NCBI RefSeq assembly: GCF_000337535.1
Contig: NZ_AOIP01000011.1
Span: 1 to 35,822 of the forward strand
Source: Natrialba aegyptia DSM 13077
GTDB taxonomy: Archaea; Halobacteriota; Halobacteria; Halobacteriales; Natrialbaceae
Length of the DNA stretch: 35,822 bases
Reading direction: 5' to 3'
The notes beneath the pieces were generated by a model. That model did not search any database. It was given only the letters and a program-made list of their open reading frames with translations, and was not told the DNA's origin. Position 1 is the stretch's first letter. Each line of letters begins with the position of its first letter. Both the position numbers and the translations under genes were made by a program. Shown here one piece after another: positions 25,573 through 32,253 of the stretch.

Positions 25573-25887
25573 TTATCCGCCGTTTCCGTTGCCGGCTCGT
25601 GATGCCACCATTACGACTGCGACCAGTGCCATCAGGATACACCCGATCGTCACAGCCCCGTAAACCGCACCCGTTATCGGTGACACGACGACCGTTGCTC
25701 CGTTCACGGTTACCGACTCGAGTTCAGCGTGCCGGGGAAGCAGAAAGCCCAGAACGGCCCCGAAGACAGCAGTGACGAGGACGATCGTTCCGACCGTAGC
25801 GAGAACGAGCGTGCGTCCGGTGACGGTTCTCCCTGTCGCCGCGATCGGCTCGCCAGCGGGCGTCGTCTCGCTTCGGTCGTCGGTCAT
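25573..25887 (-). CDS. Small membrane protein, possible cox-cluster accessory (DUF7520-like?)
   Basis: A 104-residue protein with an acidic/polar N-terminus (about 20 residues) and two helices, at residues 28-50 (LVLATVGTIVLVTAVFGAVLGFLL) and 70-97 (ITGAVYGAVTIGCILMALVAVVMVA). Between them is a short extracytoplasmic loop, ESVTVNGATVVVSP. It has no catalytic motif. Its neighbours are a DUF6684-like and a DUF7541-like membrane protein, which in other haloarchaea accompany terminal oxidase genes; the DUF7520 label is a guess from that setting. The ATG at 25887 shares an AT-rich upstream region (25905-25925) with the divergent 28-codon frame. Confidence 0.65.
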   Translation of the reverse strand: MTDDRSETTPAGEPIAATGRTVTGRTLVLATVGTIVLVTAVFGAVLGFLLPRHAELESVTVNGATVVVSPITGAVYGAVTIGCILMALVAVVMVASRAGNGNGG

Positions 25888-25907
25888 GATCGTCGTTCCC
25901 TCGACAT

Positions 25908-25923
25908 CGGATACAAACTTTTG
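25908..25923. promoter_or_regulatory. Shared AT-rich promoter region between two divergent small membrane genes
   Basis: The stretch around ATACAAACTTTTG is the only AT-rich segment between the minus-strand start at 25887 and the plus-strand GTG at 25948. It sits 25-38 bp from each, so it could hold TATA elements for both directions. Confidence 0.45.
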
Positions 25924-25947
25924 TTCGTGTCCGGTGTTCGTACGGCT

Positions 25948-26034
25948 GTGACCGAGAAGGAACTCTTCGCACTCTTGCTCGTTGGGATCGCACTCTTGAT
26001 GGGAACGGCGGGATTCATCTTGATCATCAATTGA
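25948..26034 (+). CDS. Possible 28-residue single-helix membrane peptide
   Basis: Starting at GTG 25948, the frame encodes a short charged head (M/V-TEKE), then about 22 hydrophobic residues LFALLLVGIALLMGTAGFIL and an IIN end before TGA. The composition is exactly that of a lone transmembrane helix, an AT-rich promoter-like region lies about 27 bp upstream, and the codons favour G/C at third positions. In size and shape it recalls the tiny single-helix subunits of ba3-type oxidases, and its neighbours are oxidase-accessory-like proteins, but no sequence identity can be claimed. No other gene occupies this strand. It would escape most gene callers. Confidence 0.45.
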   Translation: MTEKELFALLLVGIALLMGTAGFILIIN

Positions 26035-26187
26035 ACTCGTGCCGGCGTTCGAGTCGCCACACTCCGGGTTGTATAGCGATTCGGAGGTGAGCGTACTTTG
26101 ATTGCTGTCTATACGCGGTCATTCGAGGCCTGTGAGCCGACCCGTTTCGAGAGTGTCTCGGGAGTCTCGGAAGCCGGGGTTTGAATC

Positions 26188-26205
26188 GTGACCGGATTCG
26201 GTCAC
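26188..26205. repeat. Hairpin 3' of the DUF6684-like gene
   Basis: GTGACCG (26188-26194) and CGGTCAC (26199-26205) form a perfect seven-base stem with the loop GATT. It lies 38 bp beyond the stop of the minus-strand DUF6684-like gene and within the 208-bp convergent spacer that also follows the 28-codon frame. It might shape the 3' ends of one or both transcripts. Confidence 0.5.
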
Positions 26206-26242
26206 CGCCACGACGAAGCGAGCCATCCCGTCTCCGCTCCAA

Positions 26243-26485
26243 TTACGGTGTTTCTCCGCGCGTGTGGTCGTCACTCTCGATTACGCGTGCGGCAATGGCC
26301 GTAACGACCGCGAGTGAAACGGCTATCGAGATCAAAATCGCGAACTGAATCGTCGACTGCAGCGGGGAGAATCCCCACGGATTGAACACGGCGAACAAGC
26401 CGGTGAAGAACACGATAATCACGAACGGGATGAAGTTGACCGCGAGGTCCAATGCGAGTTCAGTGTCGAATGCACGGCGGCTCAT
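26243..26485 (-). CDS. Small membrane protein, DUF6684-like
   Basis: An 80-residue protein with two helices: residues 16-34 (VNFIPFVIIVFFTGLFAVF) and 47-69 (FAILISIAVSLAVVTAIAARVI), separated by NPWGFSPLQS. The pattern LDLAVNFIPFxI..F..LFxVxNPWG matches the haloarchaeal DUF6684 family as I remember it, which sits near cytochrome oxidase and haem genes ('cox cluster proteins'). No catalytic residues are seen; an assembly or accessory role is only inferred from context. The ATG at 26485 is preceded on its own strand by a CA-rich tract, and further upstream by three 8-bp repeats. Confidence 0.75.
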   Translation of the reverse strand: MSRRAFDTELALDLAVNFIPFVIIVFFTGLFAVFNPWGFSPLQSTIQFAILISIAVSLAVVTAIAARVIESDDHTRGETP

Positions 26486-26513
26486 GTGTGTGTGGGTGTG
26501 TGTTGGGTGTGGC
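26484..26513. repeat. GT/CA-rich low-complexity tract
   Basis: Alternating TG runs (plus strand TGTGTGTGTGGGTGTGTGTT, then GGGTGTGG) lie immediately before the DUF6684-like start, so the coding-strand leader is CA-rich and unstructured. Such a tract is slippage-prone and unusual for the surrounding sequence. Confidence 0.7.
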
Positions 26514-26543
26514 TTTGGTCTCGAGTGGCGATTACGTCCGGTA

Positions 26544-26565
26544 GTTTCGATGTTTCGACGTTTCG
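26544..26565 (-). repeat. Three 8-bp-spaced CGAAAC repeats upstream of the DUF6684-like gene
   Basis: On the plus strand GTTTCG occurs at 26544, 26552 and 26560, exactly 8 bp apart; on the coding strand this reads CGAAAC three times. The position, 59-80 bp upstream of the start codon, suits a protein-binding site or an upstream promoter element, but could be a small tandem duplication without function. Confidence 0.5.
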
Positions 26566-26653
26566 GTAGTTCAGATGATTTTGAGAGTTCCGAGAGTTCG
26601 ATGGTGACCGGTGTGGTTTCAGCGGCATCCGGATGCGGTCTCTTTCCGGTCCC

Positions 26654-27085
26654 TCACCCGCGTTGATCACCTCGTTCGCTTCCGCGTTCGCGTTCGCGGT
26701 TCCGGCGCGAGCGAACGCGGAGGGCGACTGCGCCGACAGCGGTGATGACACCGGCGGCGGCGATTGCGATTCCACGTCTCGCGAGGCCGGTCAGTTCGTC
26801 GGCAGGAGCGACCGAGAGCGTTCCGGTCCCGAGTGCGTACAGGAGCCCGCCGAAGACGACGAAGGCGATGCCGAATCCGATTGCGAGTGACCACGGCCGA
26901 GCGACGCGGGCGGACTCCGTGAGGAAGCCGGTGACGCTCGCGGCGAACAGGACGAGGCCGGCCACGGCAACCGGGAGCAGGGCGACGACGATCCCGACCT
27001 CCGAGAAGACGAGTCCGAGAGCGACGAGCAGCGGCCAGGGACTCGTGGTCGTCGATCCGGTACCGTGTGCAGAGTGGTCGCCCAT
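26654..27085 (-). CDS. Membrane protein, DUF7541-like (cox cluster)
   Basis: A 143-residue protein with four helices: about residues 16-36 (PWPLLVALGLVFSEVGIVVAL), 38-57, 65-88 (WSLAIGFGIAFVVFGGLLYAL) and 103-122. The SPWPLLVALGLVFSEVGIVVALLPVAVAGL start and the SARVARPWSLAIGFG centre fit the DUF7541 family, a group found beside haloarchaeal cytochrome oxidases. The C-terminus is a strongly basic/acidic tail (RSRRNRERERGSERGDQRG). ATG 27085 was preferred because a promoter-like GTAGATACTAC lies about 30 bp upstream; an in-frame extension would run through it. It is 168 bp upstream of the DUF6684-like gene on the same strand. No oxidase subunit is within the window. Confidence 0.72.
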   Translation of the reverse strand: MGDHSAHGTGSTTTSPWPLLVALGLVFSEVGIVVALLPVAVAGLVLFAASVTGFLTESARVARPWSLAIGFGIAFVVFGGLLYALGTGTLSVAPADELTGLARRGIAIAAAGVITAVGAVALRVRSRRNRERERGSERGDQRG

Positions 27086-27245
27086 AGGGAACGGTATGAC
27101 GCCCTCGCCGTAGTATCTACCCCTACCAATCACGGAACGGAACACTCTGCATTGCTAACCAGTGCGTGATCGGGACGTAATCGAGAGAATAACGGTGCGG
27201 TTTCGGAGTCACTTCCGCGGTCGAGTTGAACTCGGCGCTGGAACA

Positions 27246-27288
27246 TCACACACCACACACCACTCACCACTCACGGCACTTACGGCAC
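27246..27288. repeat. CA-rich imperfect repeats 3' of the isoprenyl synthase gene
   Basis: The plus strand reads CACACACCACACACCACTCACCACTC and then GGCACTTACGGCACCT, with several imperfect short direct repeats. It lies just beyond the minus-strand stop codon, so it would be a GU-rich 3' untranslated segment of that transcript. A biological role is not evident. Confidence 0.6.
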
Positions 27289-28353
27289 CTAGACGTCGCG
27301 ATCGACGACGAACTCCGTGAACGTGTACAGCCGATCGGTCGTCTCCGCGTCGAGAGCGAGTTCATCGACGGCGGCACGAGCATCGGCGGCGAGTTCGAGC
27401 GCGTGCTCGCGGGCGTACTCGATGCTGCCGGCGTCCTCGATGATCGACAGCGCCTCGGCGAGTTCGTCGTCGGTGTTCGTCTCGGCCTCCAGAATCTCCT
27501 GCAGGCGCGTCGCCGTTTCCGGCGGACTCTCCTCGATGGCGTGGATGACCAGCAGCGTCTTCTTGCCCTCGCGAACGTCGTTGCCGAACTCCTTGCCGAA
27601 CTCGCCGGCGCGGCCGAGGGAGTTTTCGACATCGAGGATGTCGTCGCCGATCTGGAAGGCGACGGCGGTCAGTTCGGCGTAGGTGGCGGCGGCCCGTTCG
27701 ACGCGCTCGGGTTGGTCGGTGATGATCGCGGCGAGGCGGGCGACGATGCGGCCGAGACAGCCGGTCTTGCACGCACACATCTCGAGGTACTCCGCGGGTG
27801 TGATCCGAACCTCGCGCTCGTTGTGCCAGCAGATGTCCATGCCCTGCCCGAGGTGGGTGCGGTTGAGTTCGTCCATCAGCATCTCGTAGGCGGCCAGTCG
27901 CTGTTCGGCCGGCAGATTCCCGGGGTCCTCGGTCAGGATCTTCAGCGGCAGGAAGTAGAGCGCGTTGCCGGCGTTCAGCGCGACGTCGCGCCCGTAGATG
28001 TGGTGCAACGCGGGTTCACCGCGGCGTTTCGTCGCGCCGTCCTCGACGTCGTCGACGATGATCGTCCCGTTGTGTAGGATTTCCGGGATGCACGCGTAGG
28101 GCAAGTAAGCCATCGGGTCCTCGCCGAAGCCTTCGACGAAGACGAGAAAGAGGACGGCACGCCAGCGTTTGCCGCCGCGGTCGAGCAAGTCCCAGAGCGG
28201 GTCGGACAGCGCCCGCTGGAGACCGTCCGGGTCGTAGGCGTAGGTCGGCTCGCCGAAGAACGATTCGAGGTACTCGGTGTCGATCTCGCGCGGCACGAGA
28301 TCGGCGATCGCCTCGTCTACGACCGGCCGCCACTCGGCAAGCGTCTCCCGCAT
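27289..28353 (-). CDS. Isoprenyl diphosphate synthase (polyprenyl synthetase family)
   Basis: A 354-residue trans-isoprenyl diphosphate synthase that elongates an allylic diphosphate with isopentenyl diphosphate, feeding archaeal lipid or quinone synthesis. GGKRWRAVL (residues 60-68) binds the IPP diphosphate. The first Asp-rich motif is DDVED (101-105) followed by RRG, and the second is GDDILD (236-241) with FQ two residues before it; KTG is at 196-198. ATG 28353 fits a TTTTTTAC box centred 27 bp upstream, and the long upstream extension is Ser/Arg-rich. It resembles the IdsA-type paralogues; product chain length cannot be read from the residues before the first motif. It is divergent from the M28 peptidase. 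Confidence 0.9.
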   Translation of the reverse strand: MRETLAEWRPVVDEAIADLVPREIDTEYLESFFGEPTYAYDPDGLQRALSDPLWDLLDRGGKRWRAVLFLVFVEGFGEDPMAYLPYACIPEILHNGTIIVDDVEDGATKRRGEPALHHIYGRDVALNAGNALYFLPLKILTEDPGNLPAEQRLAAYEMLMDELNRTHLGQGMDICWHNEREVRITPAEYLEMCACKTGCLGRIVARLAAIITDQPERVERAAATYAELTAVAFQIGDDILDVENSLGRAGEFGKEFGNDVREGKKTLLVIHAIEESPPETATRLQEILEAETNTDDELAEALSIIEDAGSIEYAREHALELAADARAAVDELALDAETTDRLYTFTEFVVDRDV

Positions 28354-28376
28354 ACACGCCCCGAGAGCGAGCGAGG

Positions 28377-28383
28377 TAAAAAA
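28377..28383 (-). promoter_or_regulatory. TATA-like box of the isoprenyl synthase gene
   Basis: On the minus strand TTTTTTAC is centred about 27 bp before ATG 28353. This spacing gives a leaderless or nearly leaderless message and rules out the long in-frame N-terminal extension. Confidence 0.65.
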
Positions 28384-28483
28384 GATTCTCAGTTCGTCCT
28401 GAACGTGCGGTGAGACCACACGTGGCGGGTGTCCGAAGCCGACAAACGGTACAGTTACCCGCCCCGGAGAGGTACTCGGCAGT

Positions 28484-29797
28484 ATGACCGCCTGGATCGG
28501 CGACGTGTTCACCAGCGACGCTGGCTGGACGCACCTGGAACGACTGGTCGACATCGGCAATCGAATGGCAGGCAGCGACGGCGAGCGAGCGGCCGCCGAA
28601 CTGACCCGCGACGCGCTCGCCGACGCCGGCGCGCGAAACGCCCGCCTCGACCCCTTCGACATTCAGGGCTGGACGCGCGGCGAGAGTTCGATCGTCGCTG
28701 GCGAGGAGAACGAACTCGACTGTATCGCGCTCCCCCGAAGCCCGGCCGACGGCGCGACGGCCGAACTCGTCGACCTTGGGTACGGACTGCCGGAGGACTT
28801 CGAGGACGCCGATCTCGAAGGGACGATTGCAATGGTTCGCAGCGACATTCCGGACTACTACGAGCGCTACATCCACCGCCGGGAGAAGTACTACCACGCC
28901 GTCGACCAGGGGGCCGTCGGCTTCATCTACCGCAACCACGTTCCCGGCTGCCTCCCGCCGACCGGCAGCGTCGGGACCGAGGACGATCCGATCGGCGACA
29001 TTCCCGCCGTCGGCGTCTCGAAGGAAGTCGGCGCGCGCCTGGCCCGCCGGTACGACGGCGAGGAGCTCACGGTCAGCGTCGACGCGGACATCGCGGCGGC
29101 CGCGAGCCAGAACGTCCACGCCGAACTCGGTCCCGAAACCGAGGAACGCGTCCTCGTCACGAGCCACGTCGACGCCCACGACATCGCCGAGGGCGCACTC
29201 GACAACGGTGCCGGCACCGCAATGGTCGTCGAACTCGCCCACGCGCTTGCCGCCCGCGAGGACGAACTCGAGACGCGCGTCGAGTTCGTCGCCTACGGTG
29301 CCGAGGAGGTCGGCCTGGTCGGCTCCGGCTACCACGCCGAACGAGCCGACCACGACGAAATCAAAGCGATCGTCAACAACGACGGCGTCGTCCGCGACCG
29401 GACGCTCTCGCTCACGACCCACGGGTTCCCCGAACTGGCGGACGCCGCGAACGCGGTCGCCGAGCGCCACGACCACCCGATCGAAACGGTCCCCGAACTC
29501 GGTCCCCACAGCGACCACTGGCCGTTCGTCCAGTGGGGCGTCCCCGGCTACCACGCGAAATCGACCGCCGACGAGGTCGGCCGCGGCTGGGGCCACACCT
29601 TCGCCGACACGCTGGAGAAACTCGAGGTTCGCACCCTGCGCGAACAGGCGATCTTGCTCACCGACCTCGTCGTCGAACTCGCGGGCGACGAGCGGACCGT
29701 CGAACACCGGCCGGCCGAGGAACTCGCCGCCGAACTCGAAGCGCAGGGACTCGCGGAAGGCAGCAAACTCACGGGCGACTGGCCGTACGACGACTGA
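28484..29797 (+). CDS. M28-family zinc aminopeptidase with PA domain
   Basis: A 437-residue metallopeptidase. Residues 100-180 look like a protease-associated (PA) domain (GTIAMVRSDIPDYYERYIHRREKYYHAVDQGAVGFIYRN). The di-zinc catalytic part shows SHVDAHD with H228 and D230, the bridging D240 in LDNGAG, YGAEEVGLVGSG with the catalytic E274 and metal-binding E275, NNDG at 298-301, and a C-terminal LGPHSDHWPFVQWGVPGYH. Together these are the five usual metal ligands plus the base. There is no signal peptide or membrane helix, so it is likely cytoplasmic, unlike many secreted M28 enzymes. ATG 28484 has an AGTTACC box about 28 bp upstream. Substrate: probably short peptides (inference). Confidence 0.9.
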   Translation: MTAWIGDVFTSDAGWTHLERLVDIGNRMAGSDGERAAAELTRDALADAGARNARLDPFDIQGWTRGESSIVAGEENELDCIALPRSPADGATAELVDLGYGLPEDFEDADLEGTIAMVRSDIPDYYERYIHRREKYYHAVDQGAVGFIYRNHVPGCLPPTGSVGTEDDPIGDIPAVGVSKEVGARLARRYDGEELTVSVDADIAAAASQNVHAELGPETEERVLVTSHVDAHDIAEGALDNGAGTAMVVELAHALAAREDELETRVEFVAYGAEEVGLVGSGYHAERADHDEIKAIVNNDGVVRDRTLSLTTHGFPELADAANAVAERHDHPIETVPELGPHSDHWPFVQWGVPGYHAKSTADEVGRGWGHTFADTLEKLEVRTLREQAILLTDLVVELAGDERTVEHRPAEELAAELEAQGLAEGSKLTGDWPYDD

Positions 29798-29876
29798 TCG
29801 AACCCCGCGGCCGGCCGCTCGACAGTAATCCGCAGCCACCGGGGAGGATGCACCGCAGAGATCTGGGACCCCACGC

Positions 29877-29882
29877 TTTTGA
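29877..29882 (+). promoter_or_regulatory. TATA-like box of the NAD-kinase-like gene
   Basis: TTTTGA is centred about 26 bp before ATG 29906. It overlaps an alternative TTG start at 29879, and so argues for the shorter protein. Confidence 0.55.
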
Positions 29883-29905
29883 GCACGCCGCGCGAACTGC
29901 TCCGC

Positions 29906-30718
29906 ATGGACGCTGGCACGTGGGCTCCCGACGAGTCGCCGGTCATCGGCCTCCTCGAGTTCAGTTCGAACGAGTCGCTTCCAGCGACCGACGCGTTCGA
30001 GTCGGCGCTCGCCGCGGCCGACGCGACGATTCACCGTGGTGAACTCGAAGCCGTCCTCGATGCGGAACCGGCTCCGACGCTGCTGGTCGCAGCCGACGAG
30101 TCGGCGCTTTCGGCGCTCGCTCGCGCAACCGCCACCGGCTCGCTCCCCGCTCCAGTGCTTCCGGTCGGGTCGATTCCGGGCGTTCGAGCCGCGTCTCGCA
30201 ATCGCGCTCCCGACGCCCTCGCCGCGGCACTCGAGGGCGACGCGACAGTTCGACGCCGGGACGTGTTGGAAGCCGACGCATTGTTCGAGGGAGACGCGAG
30301 TCACCTCCCCGTTCGGGCGCTGTTCGATCTCACCCTCGTCACCGACGAACCCGCCTCCATCTCCGAGTTCACGATCCGAAGTCAGGGCGAGGCGATCGAC
30401 TCGGTTCGGGCGGACGGCATCGTCGTCGCTACCGCGGCCGGCACGCACGGCTACGCGAGCGGCGTCGACGCCCCGGAACTCTCTCGGGCGGTCGACGGCG
30501 TCGCCGTCGCTCCGATCGGACCGTTCGTGACGAAGACCCGCCAGTGGGTTCTCCCGGCTCGTGAACTCGCGCTGACGATCGACCGCGACGAACAGCCGGT
30601 GACGCTGGTAGCCGACGACCGAGCGATCGGCCGCGTCGCCGTGGCCGAACCGGTTACCGTCTCGGTCGTCGAGACGCTTCCGGTGCTCGCGGTGCCCGAT
30701 ACGGTACTCGAAAAGTGA
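29906..30718 (+). CDS. NAD-kinase-like protein lacking the GGDGT motif
   Basis: A 270-residue protein whose C-terminal part resembles NAD kinases: TIRSQGEAIDSVRADGIVVATAAGTHGYASGVDAPEL (residues 156-191) follows the order of the canonical beta-sandwich with its TPTGSTAY-like turn, and VAPIGPFVTKTRQWVLPA plus VTLVADDRAIG follow it. The N-terminal part should carry GGDGT for ATP and catalysis, but residues 59-66 read LLVAADES and have no glycine pair. A clear catalytic Asp-Gly is therefore missing. It may be an inactive or altered-specificity paralogue; haloarchaea usually have another full NAD kinase. ATG 29906 has a TATA-like box at the right distance. It lies 108 bp downstream of the peptidase and is convergent with the next gene. 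Confidence 0.72.
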   Translation: MDAGTWAPDESPVIGLLEFSSNESLPATDAFESALAAADATIHRGELEAVLDAEPAPTLLVAADESALSALARATATGSLPAPVLPVGSIPGVRAASRNRAPDALAAALEGDATVRRRDVLEADALFEGDASHLPVRALFDLTLVTDEPASISEFTIRSQGEAIDSVRADGIVVATAAGTHGYASGVDAPELSRAVDGVAVAPIGPFVTKTRQWVLPARELALTIDRDEQPVTLVADDRAIGRVAVAEPVTVSVVETLPVLAVPDTVLEK

Positions 30719-30853
30719 ACTCGTTGGCCGCAAGCGCCTCGAAAACGAGTGGAAAACAACGAGAAACCGCAACTACGTGTTCGACCCGCCGGAATCGCGC
30801 TGGCCCTGCGTTCGTGATCGCTGTCGCAGTTCGGGACGCGGGATCGCCCGCCA

Positions 30854-30875
30854 GCTGAACTCGCCCCAGTTCAGC
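30854..30875. repeat. Perfect hairpin between convergent genes
   Basis: GCTGAACT (30854-30861) and AGTTCAGC (30868-30875) pair perfectly with a six-base loop CGCCCC. It lies between the NAD-kinase-like gene and the minus-strand acidic protein, where it could fold in either transcript's 3' end. Confidence 0.55.
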
Positions 30876-30900
30876 CTGTCCACGCCCGATCGCCCGTCGC

Positions 30901-31161
30901 TTAACTGTTGTACGGCTCTTCGTCCCGGTGGTTGTCCGGATTCGTGTTGTCGAGTGCGTCCGCCTCGCGCTCGTCGGATTTGTGCTCGATATCCTGTCGG
31001 CGCTGTTCTTCGTCCGCCCGCTCTCTGGCTTCCTTCTCCTCCTCGGTGAGCTCGTCGTCGTCCTCCTCGTCGGTTTCTTCGTGGGTTAGTTCGACGTCCC
31101 GTCCGTGTTCGTCTTTCCCGGTCCTGTCGGTCTGGCCGGTTTCGCTTGGGTCGTCAACCAT
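30901..31161 (-). CDS. Highly acidic small hypothetical protein
   Basis: An 86-residue soluble protein; about 40% of residues are Asp or Glu. The centre (about residues 28-62, DEEDDDELTEEEKEARERADEE and onward) is a charged helix, probably a short coiled coil or a flexible segment. There is no cysteine, motif or membrane segment, and I recognise no family beyond haloarchaeal acidic proteins. Start ATG 31161. It lies 80 bp downstream of endonuclease III on the same strand and might be co-transcribed, but spacing allows a separate promoter. Confidence 0.65.
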   Translation of the reverse strand: MVDDPSETGQTDRTGKDEHGRDVELTHEETDEEDDDELTEEEKEARERADEEQRRQDIEHKSDEREADALDNTNPDNHRDEEPYNS

Positions 31162-31241
31162 GGTGATCCCGTTCGGGGCTATCGTCGCTCGCCGAAAAGG
31201 CGTTCGGCTTGCGTGAGTCGACCCGCACCAGCGCCGCGGCG

Positions 31242-31925
31242 CTACCAGGGCTCGCCGGAAGCGAGATCGATTTCGCTGTCGCCCTTCTCCGAAGGACAGA
31301 TGTCCGCGAGGACGCAGTCGTCGCAGTCGGGGTTCCGGGCCGTACAGGTCGCACGGCCGTGATCGATACAGAGGTGGGTGAACTGCTGCCAGTAGCCCTC
31401 GGGGACGAGTTCCATCAGCTCCTGTTCGATCGGTTCGGGGTACTCTTCCTCGGTCAGCCCGAGCCGGCGAGAGAGGCGCTGAACGTGCGTGTCGACGACG
31501 ATTCCCTCGACGACGTCGTGACCGTGCTGGAGGACGACGTTCGCCGTTTTGCGCCCCACGCCGGACAGATCGGTGAGTTCGTCCATCGTGTCGGGAACTT
31601 CGCCGTCGTGTTCCTCGACGATCGTCTGGCAGGCGCTGCGAATGTACTTCGCCTTGTTGTTGTAGTAGGTGATCGAGTTCAGTTCCTCGGCGAGTTCGTC
31701 CTGGGGCGCGTTGGCGTAGTCTTCGGGCCCGTCGTACGTCTCGAAGAGATGTTCGGTTTCGGTGTTAACGCGCTCGTCGGTGCACTGTGCCGAGAGGATG
31801 ACGGCGATCAGCAGTTCGAGGCGGTTCGAGTACCGGAGTGAAATCGTCGAGTCCGGATACGCCTCCTCGAGTCGATCGACGACCTCCGCAGCCTGATCCG
31901 TGCGGCTCTCACGCGGCGTTCCCAT
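31242..31925 (-). CDS. nth: Endonuclease III
   Basis: A 227-residue base-excision repair enzyme: a bifunctional glycosylase and AP lyase that removes oxidised pyrimidines. The helix-hairpin-helix DLSGVGRKTANVVL (residues 119-132) contains catalytic Lys126, and the catalytic Asp145 is in VVDTHVQR. The [4Fe-4S] cluster ligands are C194, C201, C204 and C210 (C-x6-C-x2-C-x5-C). The N-terminal LIAVILSAQCTDERVN is also typical. A short C-terminal tail (GDSEIDLASGEPW) follows the cluster. ATG 31925 is the first methionine in frame close to the conserved region. Confidence 0.95.
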   Translation of the reverse strand: MGTPRESRTDQAAEVVDRLEEAYPDSTISLRYSNRLELLIAVILSAQCTDERVNTETEHLFETYDGPEDYANAPQDELAEELNSITYYNNKAKYIRSACQTIVEEHDGEVPDTMDELTDLSGVGRKTANVVLQHGHDVVEGIVVDTHVQRLSRRLGLTEEEYPEPIEQELMELVPEGYWQQFTHLCIDHGRATCTARNPDCDDCVLADICPSEKGDSEIDLASGEPW

Positions 31926-32253
31926 GCAGCGTTCGTTGCGAGAGCGTCCATTTGAGGTGTTCGGTTCGACCCCAGCAATCCGGCGGGCGTGCCGGGGCGG
32001 GTCGTATTGCAGGGGAGTGCGTTACTGTGGCATGCCGTGGCTGTTGCGGACGGACGAACGCGTGAGCGGTCGTTCGTTCCGGCCGACTAGTTGCACCGCT
32101 TTCAACGAACAGGTGGTATTATTAGCCGCGTTGTGTGACTCGTTCAAAGAACGAGCGATCACACATCACCGGCGCTCTCCCCTGGCGGGGACCGAGACGA
32201 GTAGCTGACGTATACGCTTCCGTCTCGCCCGCGCTACCTGCGATACGATACCG
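31926..32253. other. Intergenic region with hairpin and promoter signals
   Basis: This 328-bp spacer separates the divergent nth and coiled-coil genes. No credible coding sequence is visible. It holds a long inverted repeat at 32132-32165, an AT-rich GGTATTATTAG just before that (about 32113-32125), and a TATAC box at 32211-32215, about 40 bp before the coiled-coil start. Confidence 0.7.
32132..32165. repeat. Fourteen-pair inverted repeat with a three-base bulge
   Basis: TGTGTGA-CTCGTTC (32132-32145) pairs with GAACGAG (32149-32155) and TCACACA (32159-32165), with loop AAA and an unpaired CGA on the right arm. All fourteen pairs match. It sits about 45 bp upstream of the TATAC box of the coiled-coil gene and just downstream of an AT-rich GGTATTATTAG, so it may be an operator or, if the upstream box is the promoter, a leader RNA hairpin. 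Confidence 0.65.

Noticed and set aside
26027-26242. A 71-codon minus-strand frame in the spacer next to the DUF6684-like gene.
   Set aside because: It is very Arg-rich and its sequence contains the hairpin at 26188-26205; there is no sign of selection for coding.
26482-26775. A 97-codon minus-strand frame ending in a His/Thr/Gln repeat.
   Set aside because: The repeat is simply the GT tract translated, and the frame overlaps the end of the DUF7541-like gene.
28016-30772. A very long minus-strand open frame (over 900 codons) opposite the M28 peptidase and the NAD-kinase-like gene.
   Set aside because: It is an artefact of GC-rich codon use. The translation is Arg/Asp/Val-rich without domains, while the opposite strand encodes conserved enzymes with promoters.
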